NCBI RefSeq assembly: GCF_900155865.1
Contig: NZ_LT707006.1
Location: forward strand, 4,881,779-4,945,778
Length of the DNA stretch: 64,000 nucleotides
From: Bacteroides bouchesdurhonensis
GTDB lineage: Bacteria > Bacteroidota > Bacteroidia > Bacteroidales > Bacteroidaceae
Direction of reading: 5' to 3'
Part shown: positions 38,919-48,590 of the stretch, piece by piece
Layout: every line of letters starts with the position of its first letter
Position numbering within the stretch: the stretch's first letter is position 1
The notes under the pieces: model-generated
What the model saw: the letters and a program-made list of their open reading frames with translations, nothing else
Databases searched by the model: none
Told to the model about the DNA's origin: nothing
Made by a program: the position numbers and the translations under genes

Positions 38919-40577
38919 TTACTTAAAAGGCACTACAACAGGAACTTCTTCGAACTTATCCATGGGGAATTCTATGTTATTAAAACTATCATATCTACAT
39001 ACGTGCATCAATAACTCATGATCGGAGTTAGTTCCATCTTCAATAAAAGCAACAGGTGCACCGGCTGAGAAGTCCCAACGTCCTAACAATCCCTCCGGAT
39101 TTTCTTCCACAAAACTCCAAGCATTAGCTTTTAGCTGCTCTCCCGTTCGACAAACCGACCAAATTCGTGCTTCAAGTATAGCACCACCCAAGAACCGTAC
39201 ATTATCAAAAGCCCTTCCTATGGATATTTTACCACCATCACCACCTGTACAAAGATCTATTTCAGAGAAATTCAGACTATTCTCTTTTATTTCCCCCCAA
39301 TCCACTTTATTGCCATTAATATAAAGCTTGTACTTGTTTTGTGGATCATTCTGTTCCACATCACAATCTACTACTAATGCAAGGTGCATCCATTCTCCAA
39401 GTTTAATTACGTCATGTCTGGTCCTCAACTTCAGTTTGTCTCCCGTTCCAACCAAATCAATCACTCTCCATTGGTTCCCCCCTTCTACTCCTGGATCACC
39501 ATCATCACCACCACGAAGAATAAAATACCCTTCCTTCCCCATGAAAGTCTGTAACCAATACGTATTATCAATGCGGCAGGTTAATTCCCAAGTCATCTTT
39601 TTTAATTTGAAGTTATTGTTTTTTGCTTTCAATGCATCTGCTCCAGTACCAGACATCTCAGCAAAGTGAGTCCAAACGGCATAATCTCTACCTAGATTCA
39701 TGGCATAACGTTTATCCGGTGCAATCTTTACACGGATAGATTGTGATACCTGTTTTTTAGCATCAGTCAAAGTAAATGACGTTTCTCCAGCCTTTTTCCC
39801 GTATACCGTAACCTTATTACCATAAATTTCCAAACGGATAATTTTTGTATCCCCTGCGTCCAAGACCTTATATTCCCCATTACCACTTGTAATTTCCACC
39901 TGTTTCTTTCCTTGATTCGCCTTCATTAGTATAACATCTTCATCAGCGTCTGTTAGAATCGGTTTCGGAGCAATTACCTCTAGAGTAACAAAAGCCTCTT
40001 TGCCCTTTCTATCAAGAACCTTAATCTCCGCGCTACCTTGTCCTATACCTTTTACAATAAACTTTTCAGTATCCTCAAGCTGATCTTTACCCAAAATTTC
40101 AATGCATTGGTTCTCATCCTCTATTTCTAATGAATATCCTCCGTTTCCTGTACATATTTCGACCACCGCTTCATCCTCACCTTCTACATTTGAATAGAGT
40201 GTATACGAAGTCTCTTTGAGTTTCAAGTCAAACTCTGCAGCTGTATTTACCTGAATCTTAACACGCTGATAGTACTTATCTTTCAGATATACTACACCCT
40301 GAGCATTATTTTCTCCAGGTACAGCTGTCAGTTTTATCTTATTACCGTCGATTTTAGCGGTAACAACTTCTTCATTCGCAGAAGTCACAGTATATTCTCC
40401 ATTACCAGATACAATATTAACCACTCGGGTTTCTCCCTGCACAATGTTCATTTCATTGGCATCGACTTTCAGCTCAACCATATCGGTAGGTGTTCCATTG
40501 GCTTGGTCATCGTCATCATCGCTACATGCACAAAGACAAAGCAGCGGGACGATCATTAAGTACTTTGTAAATTTCAT
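38919..40577 (-). CDS. Surface lipoprotein with Ig-like repeats and a LamG/ConA-like domain
   Basis: 552 residues. Lipobox LCAC (Cys18) followed by SDDDDDQ, a strong surface-export signal. Residues about 35-285 hold three beta repeats with the shared phrase (S/T)GNG(E/G)Y, like Big2-type domains. The C-terminal part (about 290-550) is a laminin-G/concanavalin-like lectin domain with GEWMHLALVVDC and the closing GLLGRWDFS. It probably binds glycan at the surface beside the GH76. First gene of its operon; the operator and -7 box lie upstream. Confidence 0.8.
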   Translation of the reverse strand: MKFTKYLMIVPLLCLCACSDDDDDQANGTPTDMVELKVDANEMNIVQGETRVVNIVSGNGEYTVTSANEEVVTAKIDGNKIKLTAVPGENNAQGVVYLKDKYYQRVKIQVNTAAEFDLKLKETSYTLYSNVEGEDEAVVEICTGNGGYSLEIEDENQCIEILGKDQLEDTEKFIVKGIGQGSAEIKVLDRKGKEAFVTLEVIAPKPILTDADEDVILMKANQGKKQVEITSGNGEYKVLDAGDTKIIRLEIYGNKVTVYGKKAGETSFTLTDAKKQVSQSIRVKIAPDKRYAMNLGRDYAVWTHFAEMSGTGADALKAKNNNFKLKKMTWELTCRIDNTYWLQTFMGKEGYFILRGGDDGDPGVEGGNQWRVIDLVGTGDKLKLRTRHDVIKLGEWMHLALVVDCDVEQNDPQNKYKLYINGNKVDWGEIKENSLNFSEIDLCTGGDGGKISIGRAFDNVRFLGGAILEARIWSVCRTGEQLKANAWSFVEENPEGLLGRWDFSAGAPVAFIEDGTNSDHELLMHVCRYDSFNNIEFPMDKFEEVPVVVPFK

Positions 40578-40715
40578 AATCCATTAAATTTAATTCAAAC
40601 AAAATAAAAAGATAAAAACTCTTTTGATTAAAGAAATGCAGACAGAGGATTGTAGCATTGATTCATCGTTTTAAGATAAAATTTAAATATATTTTTCATT
40701 CTATTAATTCATCGA

Positions 40716-40723
40716 TAAAATTA
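40716..40723 (-). promoter_or_regulatory. Likely -7 box of the LamG-GH76 operon
   Basis: The minus strand reads TAATTTTA, TAnnTTTG with one mismatch, placed 53 bases downstream of the near TGCC half-site, the same distance as in the three sister promoters. Confidence 0.45.
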
Positions 40724-40771
40724 AGATATTAGTCAACCTTTCAGCACAAAGAGCCCCTATTTCAGGACACC

Positions 40772-40797
40772 AGGCACGCATATTTACCATTTTGGCA
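40772..40797 (-). promoter_or_regulatory. Candidate HTCS operator (copy C)
   Basis: Minus strand: TGCCA, then AAATGGTAAA, six bases, then TGCCT; half-sites are exactly 21 bp apart. It lies 194 bases before the LamG start but 53 before the -7 box. Shares the half-sites and spacer pattern with copies A, B and D. Confidence 0.7.
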
Positions 40798-40820
40798 CAA
40801 TTACATTCTATAAACATCAA

Positions 40821-43800
40821 TTATCGTTCTACTTCTCCCAAATGTTTTTCCCGGAATTCTCTTGGTGTACATTCATACTTATCACGAAATAATTTAAAGA
40901 AGGTTACCTTATTCGAGAAACCAGATTCAAATACAACTTCATCAATTGTCTTTTTAGTCGTCAGTAATAAGTCTTTGGCTATATGCAAACGACATTCCCT
41001 GATTAAGCTTGTCGGACTATCTTCGCCCATTTCTTCCATCTTACGATATAGGCTACGAGAGCTAATAGCTAACTTATCTGCAATAAAACGCGACGTAAGT
41101 TCTTTGTTCGTAATATTATCATTTATAATCTTTAGCACAGATTGAAGGAATTTCTTTGAATCCTTATGAGTTAATTTTCCATCAGACTTCTCAAAAGAAC
41201 TGATTGGAGAACTAAAATAATTCTTCAATACCTCTTTACGTTCCATCACTTGCCCTACAGAGATACGTAAATATTCTGCATTAAAAGGTTTCGTGATATA
41301 CATTTCTGCTCCGGCAGAAAGAGCTTCCATCTGTTGTTCCATTTCATGCCGCCCGGAGACTACGATAATAGGAATATGCGACGTTTCTTTCGTTGATTTT
41401 ATTTTTTTAATAAGTTCAACGCCACTGACTTCCTGCATCATAATATCACAAATTATTACATTCGGATACACCTCATTCATCACTTGCTCTAAGTGTGAAG
41501 CGTCTTGCAGAGTCAATACATTAAAATCACTAGAAAAGATTTCACCAATAAACCATAGCATTTCCAGTTCATCGTCAATTACCAATAAGGTAGGACGCAT
41601 CTTATCAAACTCATAAACAGGTAACTTTAGCCTTGGCTGTGTATCTATTTTAGGAATATATTCAGAAGCTATCCGCTTAGAAGTATTCACTTCTGTTGTC
41701 AAATCCAATTGCGGTAAAGTTAAGGTAAACAAAACCCATCCATCCGAAGTGTTCTCTACTTTCAGAGTGCCATCCAAGAGTTTAGCCATATTATAAGAGA
41801 TAGCAAGACCGAGTCCATTCCTGGAGAAATTCTTATCATCTTGATTCTCAAAACTATCCAATATAGCGTAACGATTAAAGATATATTGATAATCTTCCTC
41901 TTTAATATAACTCCCTTCATTGGCAACTCGAAAAAGTAAATGATTATTTTCTGTCACATCCAATTCTAATTTGATTCCCATTCCGTCCGGAGTATATTTA
42001 AAAGCATTGGAAATCAGGTTAATTACTATAGTATTCAGAAAACCTTTATCAGAATTCCAGATTACCTGCTCCGGGATCTTACTTAAAAAAGAGAGATTTC
42101 TTGATTTAGCCATTTCAACGAAAGTCTTAGCTATACCTTTTATAATAGAAGAAACATTCAATGATTCAATACGTACTTCCCTGTTACCAGTTTCAATGCG
42201 GCGGAATTCGATAAGTTCATGTATAAGGTTATTCAGTCGTTCAGCATTTGTTTGAATCATTGTCACATAATCTACTACAAACTTACTAAGTCCTTTAGAA
42301 GAAAGAATCCGTCCGCAGGGACCATAAATCAATGTTAGCGGAGTACAGAATTCATGAGCTATATTCGTAAAGAAACGTAGTTTAGATTCAAAAACATTTT
42401 TCTGATGACGCTTTTCAATTTCATTCAGTAGTTCCCGCTTCCTCCGTTGAGAACGAACGATGATAGAGTGTATCAATAATGCAGTAATAGAAAACAGACA
42501 TATCGCATAGATCAGATAAGCCCACCAGGAGGCATACCAAGGATCAGCGATGCGAATCACTAAAGAGTAGACTTTACTTTCCTTGTCGAATACACTATTA
42601 TAGTATTTTACTAATAAAGTATATTCACCGGGAGCCATGTTCGTAAAAGAGACGGCACTTTCTTTACCATTATTAATCCATTGATCACTTAGTCCTTTCA
42701 ACTTATAGAAATAAACACAATTATTTCCATTCAAGTAATCGACGGAAGTAAAAGATACTGCAAAGAAATTCTGATCGTATTTCAAATTCAATATTTCGTT
42801 TTCTTTCTTCTTAGTGATAAACTCACCTAAGTTATATTGCTCTCCAAAAATAGAAAGTTTATCAAAATAGATTGGAGGCATATAAAGTTGTTCAGGGAGT
42901 CCATCCGCCTGAATCGTCACAAAACCGTTGATACCGCCAAAAAACAGAGTTCCTGTTTGCGGATCCCTAAAAGCAGCCCCATCGCTGAATTCAACCACCT
43001 TTAGTCCGTCTCCGAAACCATATGAACGGAACACATTTCGTTTTGAATCAAAATTAATCAATCCCAGATTGGTACCCATCCAGAAATCATCAGGTGCATT
43101 TTTCAGTATAGCATGAATGGTATTATTCAAGAAGCCATTTTTGACATTAAAAAGCTGGTATGAAGTTTCTGAAGTATATTTGATTAACCCGGAACTTGTA
43201 CCAAACAAATAATTATTACTACTGTCTTTGCTGATAGCAAGAATATTATTTAATGTCATATTCTCATATTTATGAGTTGAAATCGGTTCCAAGCCATTGG
43301 TTATTTCATTGAAACTAAACACTCCATATCCTTTATTACCAAACAATAAGTTGCGATCACTCTCCGAATAAATAGTGAAGAAGTGGTTGGAGCTAAATTC
43401 TCCTTCATTGATCACATAACGCTGTACATCTTCAAGAACCGGATTATCCAGTGTCCCGGCAACACGTGCTCTGATTACTCCCATTCCGACACTTGCCATC
43501 CAAAGTTCCGATTCTGTGGTTTCATAAATATCATGTATATACTTAATATTCTCATTACCAATTAAAATTGGGACTTTCTTCATGCGTTTTTCTCGATAAG
43601 AGTAATAGTTCAGGCCTTCCTCATCACCTATCCATAACACGTTCCGATGGCTTTTCGCAAAACAGTAGACAGCATTACTACCTAATGCACTATTCGCAGT
43701 AGTCACCGTTTCCATCCGGCAATCGGAAATATTTTTATTCACTTCGTAGTCATAAATCTTAAGAATACCATTTCCTTTAGTACCCACCCAGAAAGTTTTC

Positions 43801-44861
43801 TCCGCATCCAGATACAATGCTCGTACCGGACGTCCAATCTTTGCCGTATAATTATTTAAGACAATTGACTTAATAGAATAAAAAGGATTAGAATAAAGGT
43901 AGACTCCCTGACCGTCTGTACCAATCCATACAACATCTTGAAAACGGTCTTTTGCCAAACAGAAGACTCCGCTATTAATAGGCAATTGTTGAATCTGATA
44001 TTCATTACTATCCTTCTGCTTCTCCAACATCAGGACACCATCCATTATAAAACCTACAAAATAGTTATTATGATACTTAATAATGGAGGAGATTTTGCCA
44101 CGTGTCTGTATCTCCTTGCCTAGATTTGCAATCCATTCATTCTTCTTGGCCGGAATATGATAAACATAGAAGTTGTACTCTTTATCAACATAGAAAAGAG
44201 ACTCTTCATCGTTGAAACAATAAAGCAATGATGTCTGATAATCCAAACCGCTTTTCTGGGGAATTAAAGTTATATCTCCTGTTGAATTCTCTAGTTGTAC
44301 ATCGTAACAACGGTTATACCCTTTCATTACGACCCACATACGATTGTCTATATCAAAAAAGAAAGTGATAATGTCTGAGACAGGAATTCCCGCAATATTG
44401 ATTTTCTTAAAGCCCCCCTCCTTTTTATGGTAATAATAAACACTGTTGCTATCCTGAATAATGTATAAGGTACCGTTATTATCCTTATTCATAAAAAACA
44501 GTTTCCGAAATTCATTATAGCGAGTAATTGTATTTGTCTTGTGATCCAGCCGGTTCAATCCATAATAAGTCTGGATCCAATAAATATCCTCGCCAGTATA
44601 AACGATTTTGTCAATCAGATTACCGGATAAATACTCCCCCTTGTCATGGGGCTTAAATTCTTCGATTTCTTGTCCGTCATATATATTCAAACCGTCACAA
44701 GTACCGATCCACATTAGTCCGCGTTCATCCTGGCATAAGGAAGTTATAGCACTGTTGGACATATATTCCTTATCAGCAATCTGCTTCAGGTTATAGGCAT
44801 AAGCTGTATTCGACAACAGACTTACCATAAAAAACAAAAGTAAAACAGAGTGTTTCTTCAT
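40821..44861 (-). CDS. Hybrid two-component system regulator (HTCS)
   Basis: 1346 residues, one chain holding a whole two-component system. Signal peptide (about 1-22); a periplasmic sensor of about a dozen Reg_prop blades (GLMWIGTCDGL, VVWIGTDGQGV, FWVGTKGNGI) and a Y_Y_Y domain (about 690-772); a membrane helix (about 780-802); HisKA with His836 in IAHEFCTPLTL; HATPase (NLISNAFKYTP, GLGLAISYNM); receiver with Asp1139 in VIICDIMMQEV; and a C-terminal AraC-type HTH (about 1240-1340). Such proteins sense oligosaccharides in the periplasm and directly activate glycan genes. Four copies of a 21-bp direct repeat lie before the surrounding alpha-mannoside genes, the nearest in the gap it shares with the GH92 gene. 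Confidence 0.95.
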   Translation of the reverse strand: MKKHSVLLLFFMVSLLSNTAYAYNLKQIADKEYMSNSAITSLCQDERGLMWIGTCDGLNIYDGQEIEEFKPHDKGEYLSGNLIDKIVYTGEDIYWIQTYYGLNRLDHKTNTITRYNEFRKLFFMNKDNNGTLYIIQDSNSVYYYHKKEGGFKKINIAGIPVSDIITFFFDIDNRMWVVMKGYNRCYDVQLENSTGDITLIPQKSGLDYQTSLLYCFNDEESLFYVDKEYNFYVYHIPAKKNEWIANLGKEIQTRGKISSIIKYHNNYFVGFIMDGVLMLEKQKDSNEYQIQQLPINSGVFCLAKDRFQDVVWIGTDGQGVYLYSNPFYSIKSIVLNNYTAKIGRPVRALYLDAEKTFWVGTKGNGILKIYDYEVNKNISDCRMETVTTANSALGSNAVYCFAKSHRNVLWIGDEEGLNYYSYREKRMKKVPILIGNENIKYIHDIYETTESELWMASVGMGVIRARVAGTLDNPVLEDVQRYVINEGEFSSNHFFTIYSESDRNLLFGNKGYGVFSFNEITNGLEPISTHKYENMTLNNILAISKDSSNNYLFGTSSGLIKYTSETSYQLFNVKNGFLNNTIHAILKNAPDDFWMGTNLGLINFDSKRNVFRSYGFGDGLKVVEFSDGAAFRDPQTGTLFFGGINGFVTIQADGLPEQLYMPPIYFDKLSIFGEQYNLGEFITKKKENEILNLKYDQNFFAVSFTSVDYLNGNNCVYFYKLKGLSDQWINNGKESAVSFTNMAPGEYTLLVKYYNSVFDKESKVYSLVIRIADPWYASWWAYLIYAICLFSITALLIHSIIVRSQRRKRELLNEIEKRHQKNVFESKLRFFTNIAHEFCTPLTLIYGPCGRILSSKGLSKFVVDYVTMIQTNAERLNNLIHELIEFRRIETGNREVRIESLNVSSIIKGIAKTFVEMAKSRNLSFLSKIPEQVIWNSDKGFLNTIVINLISNAFKYTPDGMGIKLELDVTENNHLLFRVANEGSYIKEEDYQYIFNRYAILDSFENQDDKNFSRNGLGLAISYNMAKLLDGTLKVENTSDGWVLFTLTLPQLDLTTEVNTSKRIASEYIPKIDTQPRLKLPVYEFDKMRPTLLVIDDELEMLWFIGEIFSSDFNVLTLQDASHLEQVMNEVYPNVIICDIMMQEVSGVELIKKIKSTKETSHIPIIVVSGRHEMEQQMEALSAGAEMYITKPFNAEYLRISVGQVMERKEVLKNYFSSPISSFEKSDGKLTHKDSKKFLQSVLKIINDNITNKELTSRFIADKLAISSRSLYRKMEEMGEDSPTSLIRECRLHIAKDLLLTTKKTIDEVVFESGFSNKVTFFKLFRDKYECTPREFREKHLGEVER

Positions 44862-44950
44862 AGTGTCTCATTCATAGAATTGCTCCATGGCAAAGGTAAA
44901 GAAAAAATCTTCCAAACCACTATTATTGGCAAGATATAAGTAAAAAACAG

Positions 44951-44976
44951 TGCCAGAATAGTTAATAATAGTGCCA
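44951..44976 (+). promoter_or_regulatory. Candidate HTCS operator (copy A)
   Basis: TGCCA (44951-44955), GAATAGTTAA, six bases, TGCCA (44972-44976); both half-sites are preceded by AG. It lies between the HTCS gene and the divergent GH92 gene, 94 bases before the GH92 start and 54 before the -7 box. Confidence 0.72.
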
Positions 44977-45025
44977 AGAGGCGATTTGCATTCTCTATTC
45001 TTAATGCCAGCTTCTGTATTCTCCC

Positions 45026-45033
45026 TATTTTCG
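45026..45033 (+). promoter_or_regulatory. Likely -7 box of the GH92-EEP operon
   Basis: TATTTTCG, one mismatch to TAnnTTTG, 38 bases before the GH92 ATG and 54 bases after the start of the near half-site of operator A. Confidence 0.4.
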
Positions 45034-45070
45034 TCTTAGAAACTATTATAATATATAATTTTATTGATTC

Positions 45071-47353
45071 ATGATGACACATTTATCACTTAAGCACTTG
45101 CTAATTTTAGGAAGTGCCGTGTTCTGTAGTCTGCAAGCTTCTGCCGTCAAAAATCCGGTAGACTATGCAAGTACCTTGGTAGGTACACAATCTAAGTTCG
45201 AACTTTCTACGGGAAATACATATCCCGCCACGGCACTACCATGGGGAATGAACTTCTGGACACCGCAAACCGGTAAGATGGGAGACGGTTGGGCATACAC
45301 TTACAATGCCGACAAAATCCGGGGATTCAAACAGACCCACCAGCCAAGCCCATGGATGAATGACTACGGCCAGTTTTCCATTATGCCGATTGTAGGAGAG
45401 GCAGTATTTGACCAAGACAAACGTGCCAGCTGGTTTTCTCACAAAGCGGAAATAGCTAAACCTTATTATTATAAGGTATATCTTGCCGATCATGACATTA
45501 CTACTGAATTAGTGCCAACTGAACGTGCCGCTATGTTCCGTTTCACATTTCCGGAAACAAATCACTCATACGTTGTTATCGATGCTTTCGATAAAGGTTC
45601 CTATGTAAAGGTTATGCCCGAAAAGAACCAGATTATTGGTTATACAACCAGAAACAGTGGTGGTGTGCCCGAAAACTTCAAGAATTACTTCGTAATTGAA
45701 TTCGACAAACCGTTCACATTCACTTCTGCCGTTAAAGACAACGAGATTCTTACCAACGAAAAAGAAGTACAGTGTAATCACGCCGGAGCTATTATCGGAT
45801 TCGCAACTAAAAAGGGAGAAATAGTTCATGCACGCGTTGCTTCCTCTTTCATCAGCCCCGAACAGGCAGAATTAAATCTCAAAGAATTGGGTAATAACAG
45901 TTTTGACCAATTGGTTGCCGAAGGAAGAAACATCTGGAACCGCGAAATGAGCAAATTAGAAGTAGAAGATGACAACATCGACAATCTGCGTACTTTCTAT
46001 TCTTGCTTGTATCGTTCCATGCTTTTCCCACGTAGTTTCTATGAAATAGATGCTAAAGGAGAAGTAGTACATTACAGTCCTTACAATGGCAAGGTATTGC
46101 CGGGATATATGTTTACAGATACAGGATTCTGGGATACTTTCCGTTGTTTATTCCCCTTCCTGAACCTGATGTATCCGTCTATGAATCAGAAGATGCAAGA
46201 AGGATTGGTAAATGCTTACAAAGAAAGCGGCTTCCTGCCGGAATGGGCAAGTCCGGGGCATAGAGACTGTATGGTTGGAAACAACTCAGCTTCTGTAGTA
46301 GCCGATGCTTATATCAAAGGTTTGCGCGGATATGATATTGAGACTCTTTGGGAAGCCTTGAAACATGACGCCAATGCACATCTTCCGAAAACAGCTTCCG
46401 GACGCGTAGCTTATGAGGCTTACAATAAATATGGATATGTACCCACCAATATCGGAGTAGGTCAGAACGTTGCCCGTACATTGGAGTATGCTTATAATGA
46501 CTGGACGATCTATACATTAGGTAAAAAGCTAGGTAAACCGGCAAGTGAAATTGACATTTACAAGCAACGTGCTTTGAACTACCAGAATGTATACAATCCG
46601 GAACGCAAACTCATGGTAGGTAAGGATGACAAAGGCGTATTCAATCCTAAATTCAATGCTGTGGACTGGAGCGGCGAGTTCTGCGAAGGCAACAGTTGGC
46701 ATTGGAGTTTCTGTGTTTTCCATGATCCACAAGGATTAATCAATTTGATGGGAGGCAAGAAAGAGTTCAATATGATGATGGATTCTGTATTCGTAATCCC
46801 AAGTAATTTAGGAATGAAGAGTCGTGGTGTAATTCACGAAATGCGTGAGATGCAGGTGATGAATATGGGACAATATGCTCATGGTAACCAGCCTATCCAG
46901 CACATGGTTTATCTTTATAATTATTCCGGTGAACCTTGGAAAGCTCAACAAAGAACTCGTGAAATCATGAACAAGCTTTATACAGCTGCTCCTGACGGTT
47001 ATTGTGGTGACGAAGATAACGGACAGACTTCTGCCTGGTATGTATTCTCTGCACTCGGTTTCTACCCCGTTTGTCCGGGAACAGACCAATATGTGTTGGG
47101 AACTCCACTTTTCAAGTCAGTAAAACTACATCTGGAAAATGGAAAGACTGTTACAATCAATGCCAACAACAATAGTATGGATAACTTCTATGTCAAGGAT
47201 ATGAAAGTAAACGGAAAGATGTATAGCCACAACTATCTGACACACGATCAGCTGATGAAAGGTGCAAATATACAATATCAAATGAGTCCTGTTCCTAACA
47301 AACAACGTGGAACAAATGAAAAAGATGCTCCTTATTCTCTCTCATTTGAATAA
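45071..47353 (+). CDS. GH92 exo-alpha-mannosidase
   Basis: 760 residues; the second codon is also Met. Signal peptide cleaved near QASA-V26. GH92 enzymes are calcium-dependent, inverting exo-alpha-mannosidases. Visible marks: the N-terminal beta-sandwich (about 28-270), FCEGNSWHW with the likely catalytic acid Glu539, GQYAHGNQPIQH, and GDEDNGQTSAWY with the likely base aspartates near 647-649. It lacks the WCSxYH and THLSGTG segments of the enzyme at 57654-59930 and has THQPSPWMNDYG instead, so its linkage preference probably differs. First gene of an operon with the EEP lipoprotein. Confidence 0.93.
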   Translation: MMTHLSLKHLLILGSAVFCSLQASAVKNPVDYASTLVGTQSKFELSTGNTYPATALPWGMNFWTPQTGKMGDGWAYTYNADKIRGFKQTHQPSPWMNDYGQFSIMPIVGEAVFDQDKRASWFSHKAEIAKPYYYKVYLADHDITTELVPTERAAMFRFTFPETNHSYVVIDAFDKGSYVKVMPEKNQIIGYTTRNSGGVPENFKNYFVIEFDKPFTFTSAVKDNEILTNEKEVQCNHAGAIIGFATKKGEIVHARVASSFISPEQAELNLKELGNNSFDQLVAEGRNIWNREMSKLEVEDDNIDNLRTFYSCLYRSMLFPRSFYEIDAKGEVVHYSPYNGKVLPGYMFTDTGFWDTFRCLFPFLNLMYPSMNQKMQEGLVNAYKESGFLPEWASPGHRDCMVGNNSASVVADAYIKGLRGYDIETLWEALKHDANAHLPKTASGRVAYEAYNKYGYVPTNIGVGQNVARTLEYAYNDWTIYTLGKKLGKPASEIDIYKQRALNYQNVYNPERKLMVGKDDKGVFNPKFNAVDWSGEFCEGNSWHWSFCVFHDPQGLINLMGGKKEFNMMMDSVFVIPSNLGMKSRGVIHEMREMQVMNMGQYAHGNQPIQHMVYLYNYSGEPWKAQQRTREIMNKLYTAAPDGYCGDEDNGQTSAWYVFSALGFYPVCPGTDQYVLGTPLFKSVKLHLENGKTVTINANNNSMDNFYVKDMKVNGKMYSHNYLTHDQLMKGANIQYQMSPVPNKQRGTNEKDAPYSLSFE

Positions 47354-47410
47354 AAAGTTGTAATTTTGACACCCGACAATTGATCTATCTACTTTGATAA
47401 ACTAAAAAAC

Positions 47411-48349
47411 ATGAAATTAAAAAACCTTTTACTAGTCGCCTTAGTCGCTATAGTCTTTTGTAATTGCCAAAGCTATCAGCCTACCCGTTTCACTGTTGCT
47501 TCTTATAATCTGAGAAATGCCAACAAGTCTGATTCTGCTAAAGGAAATGGTTGGGGACAACGTTATCCTGTAGTCGCTAAAATGGTACAATACCACGATT
47601 TCGATATCTTCGGCACGCAGGAATGTTTTCTTCATCAATTACAAGACTTGAAAGCAGCTCTTCCCGGCTATGATTATATTGGAGTAGGACGTGACGATGG
47701 AAAGGAAAAAGGCGAACACTCCGCTATTTTCTACCGCACCGACAAATTTGATGTGATAGAAAAAGGAGACTTCTGGTTGTCGGAGACACCGGATGTGCCT
47801 AGTAAAGGTTGGGATGCTGTATTACCCCGCGTTTGCAGCTGGGGACACTTTAAGTGCAAAGATACCGGATTCGAGTTCCTGTTCTTCAATCTGCATATGG
47901 ACCATATCGGCAAGAAAGCGCGGGTTGAAAGTGCTTTCCTTGTCCAGAAGAAGATGCAGGAACTGGGAGCCAATCTTCCGGCAATCCTTACAGGTGATTT
48001 CAATGTGGATCAGACTCACCAATCCTATCATGCATTTGTTGAAAAGGGCGTACTTTGCGATTCCTATGAGAAATGCGATTTCCGTTATGCAACGAATGGA
48101 ACATTCAACAGTTTCAACCCGAACAACTTTACTGAAAGTCGTATCGATCATGTGTTCGTTTCACCGGTTTTCCATGTCAAGAGATATGGTGTGCTGACTG
48201 ATACTTACCGTAGTAAAGGCAATGGAAATAAAGCAGATGCAAAAGACTGTCCGGAAGAGATTACAATCAAGTCGTACCAAGCACGTACTCCTTCTGATCA
48301 TTTCCCGGTAAAAGTAGAATTGGAGTTTGACAAACGCCATCAAAAGTAA
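47411..48349 (+). CDS. Endonuclease/exonuclease/phosphatase-fold lipoprotein
   Basis: 312 residues. Lipobox FCNC (Cys19), without acidic residues after it, so it may face the periplasm. The EEP fold is complete: SYNLRNAN (metal Asn), FGTQE (metal Glu), FFNLHMDHIG (catalytic His region), LTGDFNVDQT (catalytic Asp/Asn), RIDHVFVS, and the final PSDHFPV (catalytic Asp-His). It should cut phosphate esters or diesters. It follows the GH92 gene by 57 bases and seems to share its promoter, which suggests a phosphorylated mannoside or glycolipid substrate; that is inference. Confidence 0.88.
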   Translation: MKLKNLLLVALVAIVFCNCQSYQPTRFTVASYNLRNANKSDSAKGNGWGQRYPVVAKMVQYHDFDIFGTQECFLHQLQDLKAALPGYDYIGVGRDDGKEKGEHSAIFYRTDKFDVIEKGDFWLSETPDVPSKGWDAVLPRVCSWGHFKCKDTGFEFLFFNLHMDHIGKKARVESAFLVQKKMQELGANLPAILTGDFNVDQTHQSYHAFVEKGVLCDSYEKCDFRYATNGTFNSFNPNNFTESRIDHVFVSPVFHVKRYGVLTDTYRSKGNGNKADAKDCPEEITIKSYQARTPSDHFPVKVELEFDKRHQK

Positions 48350-48458
48350 TTTTAGATCTGACTATTCAAGCTTAGGTCTTCCCAATAAAAAAAACATCAT
48401 TTTCTCTATCAACCTATCACCAACCTTCTGTATCCGCTTATTCATAGTAGTTTCAGAA

Positions 48459-48487
48459 GGTGATAGGTTAGTTTATAACCTATCACC
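48459..48487 (+). terminator. Strong hairpin GGTGATAGGTTA / TAACCTATCACC
   Basis: Perfect 12-bp stem with a 5-base loop, 110 bases after the EEP stop. The left arm can instead pair with an earlier AACCTATCACC (about 48410), and the right arm has further TATCACC neighbours, so alternative folds compete. No T-run follows, so termination is not certain. Confidence 0.5.
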
Positions 48488-48590
48488 CCATCTATCACCT
48501 ATCACCCTAGAAACGACCAAAGAGACAATAAGAAAGAATCACCTGACAGACTAGTTGCAACAACGTATAAAATGAAAGGTTCTTCCTATG

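Noticed and set aside
40792..40810. sigma-54 site (TTGGCACA) before the LamG operon
   Set aside because: No TTGC at the -12 distance; the bases are explained by operator C.
44858..45082. 74-residue minus-strand frame between the HTCS and GH92 genes
   Set aside because: Covers operator A and the promoter; no family or signal features that fit an expressed gene.
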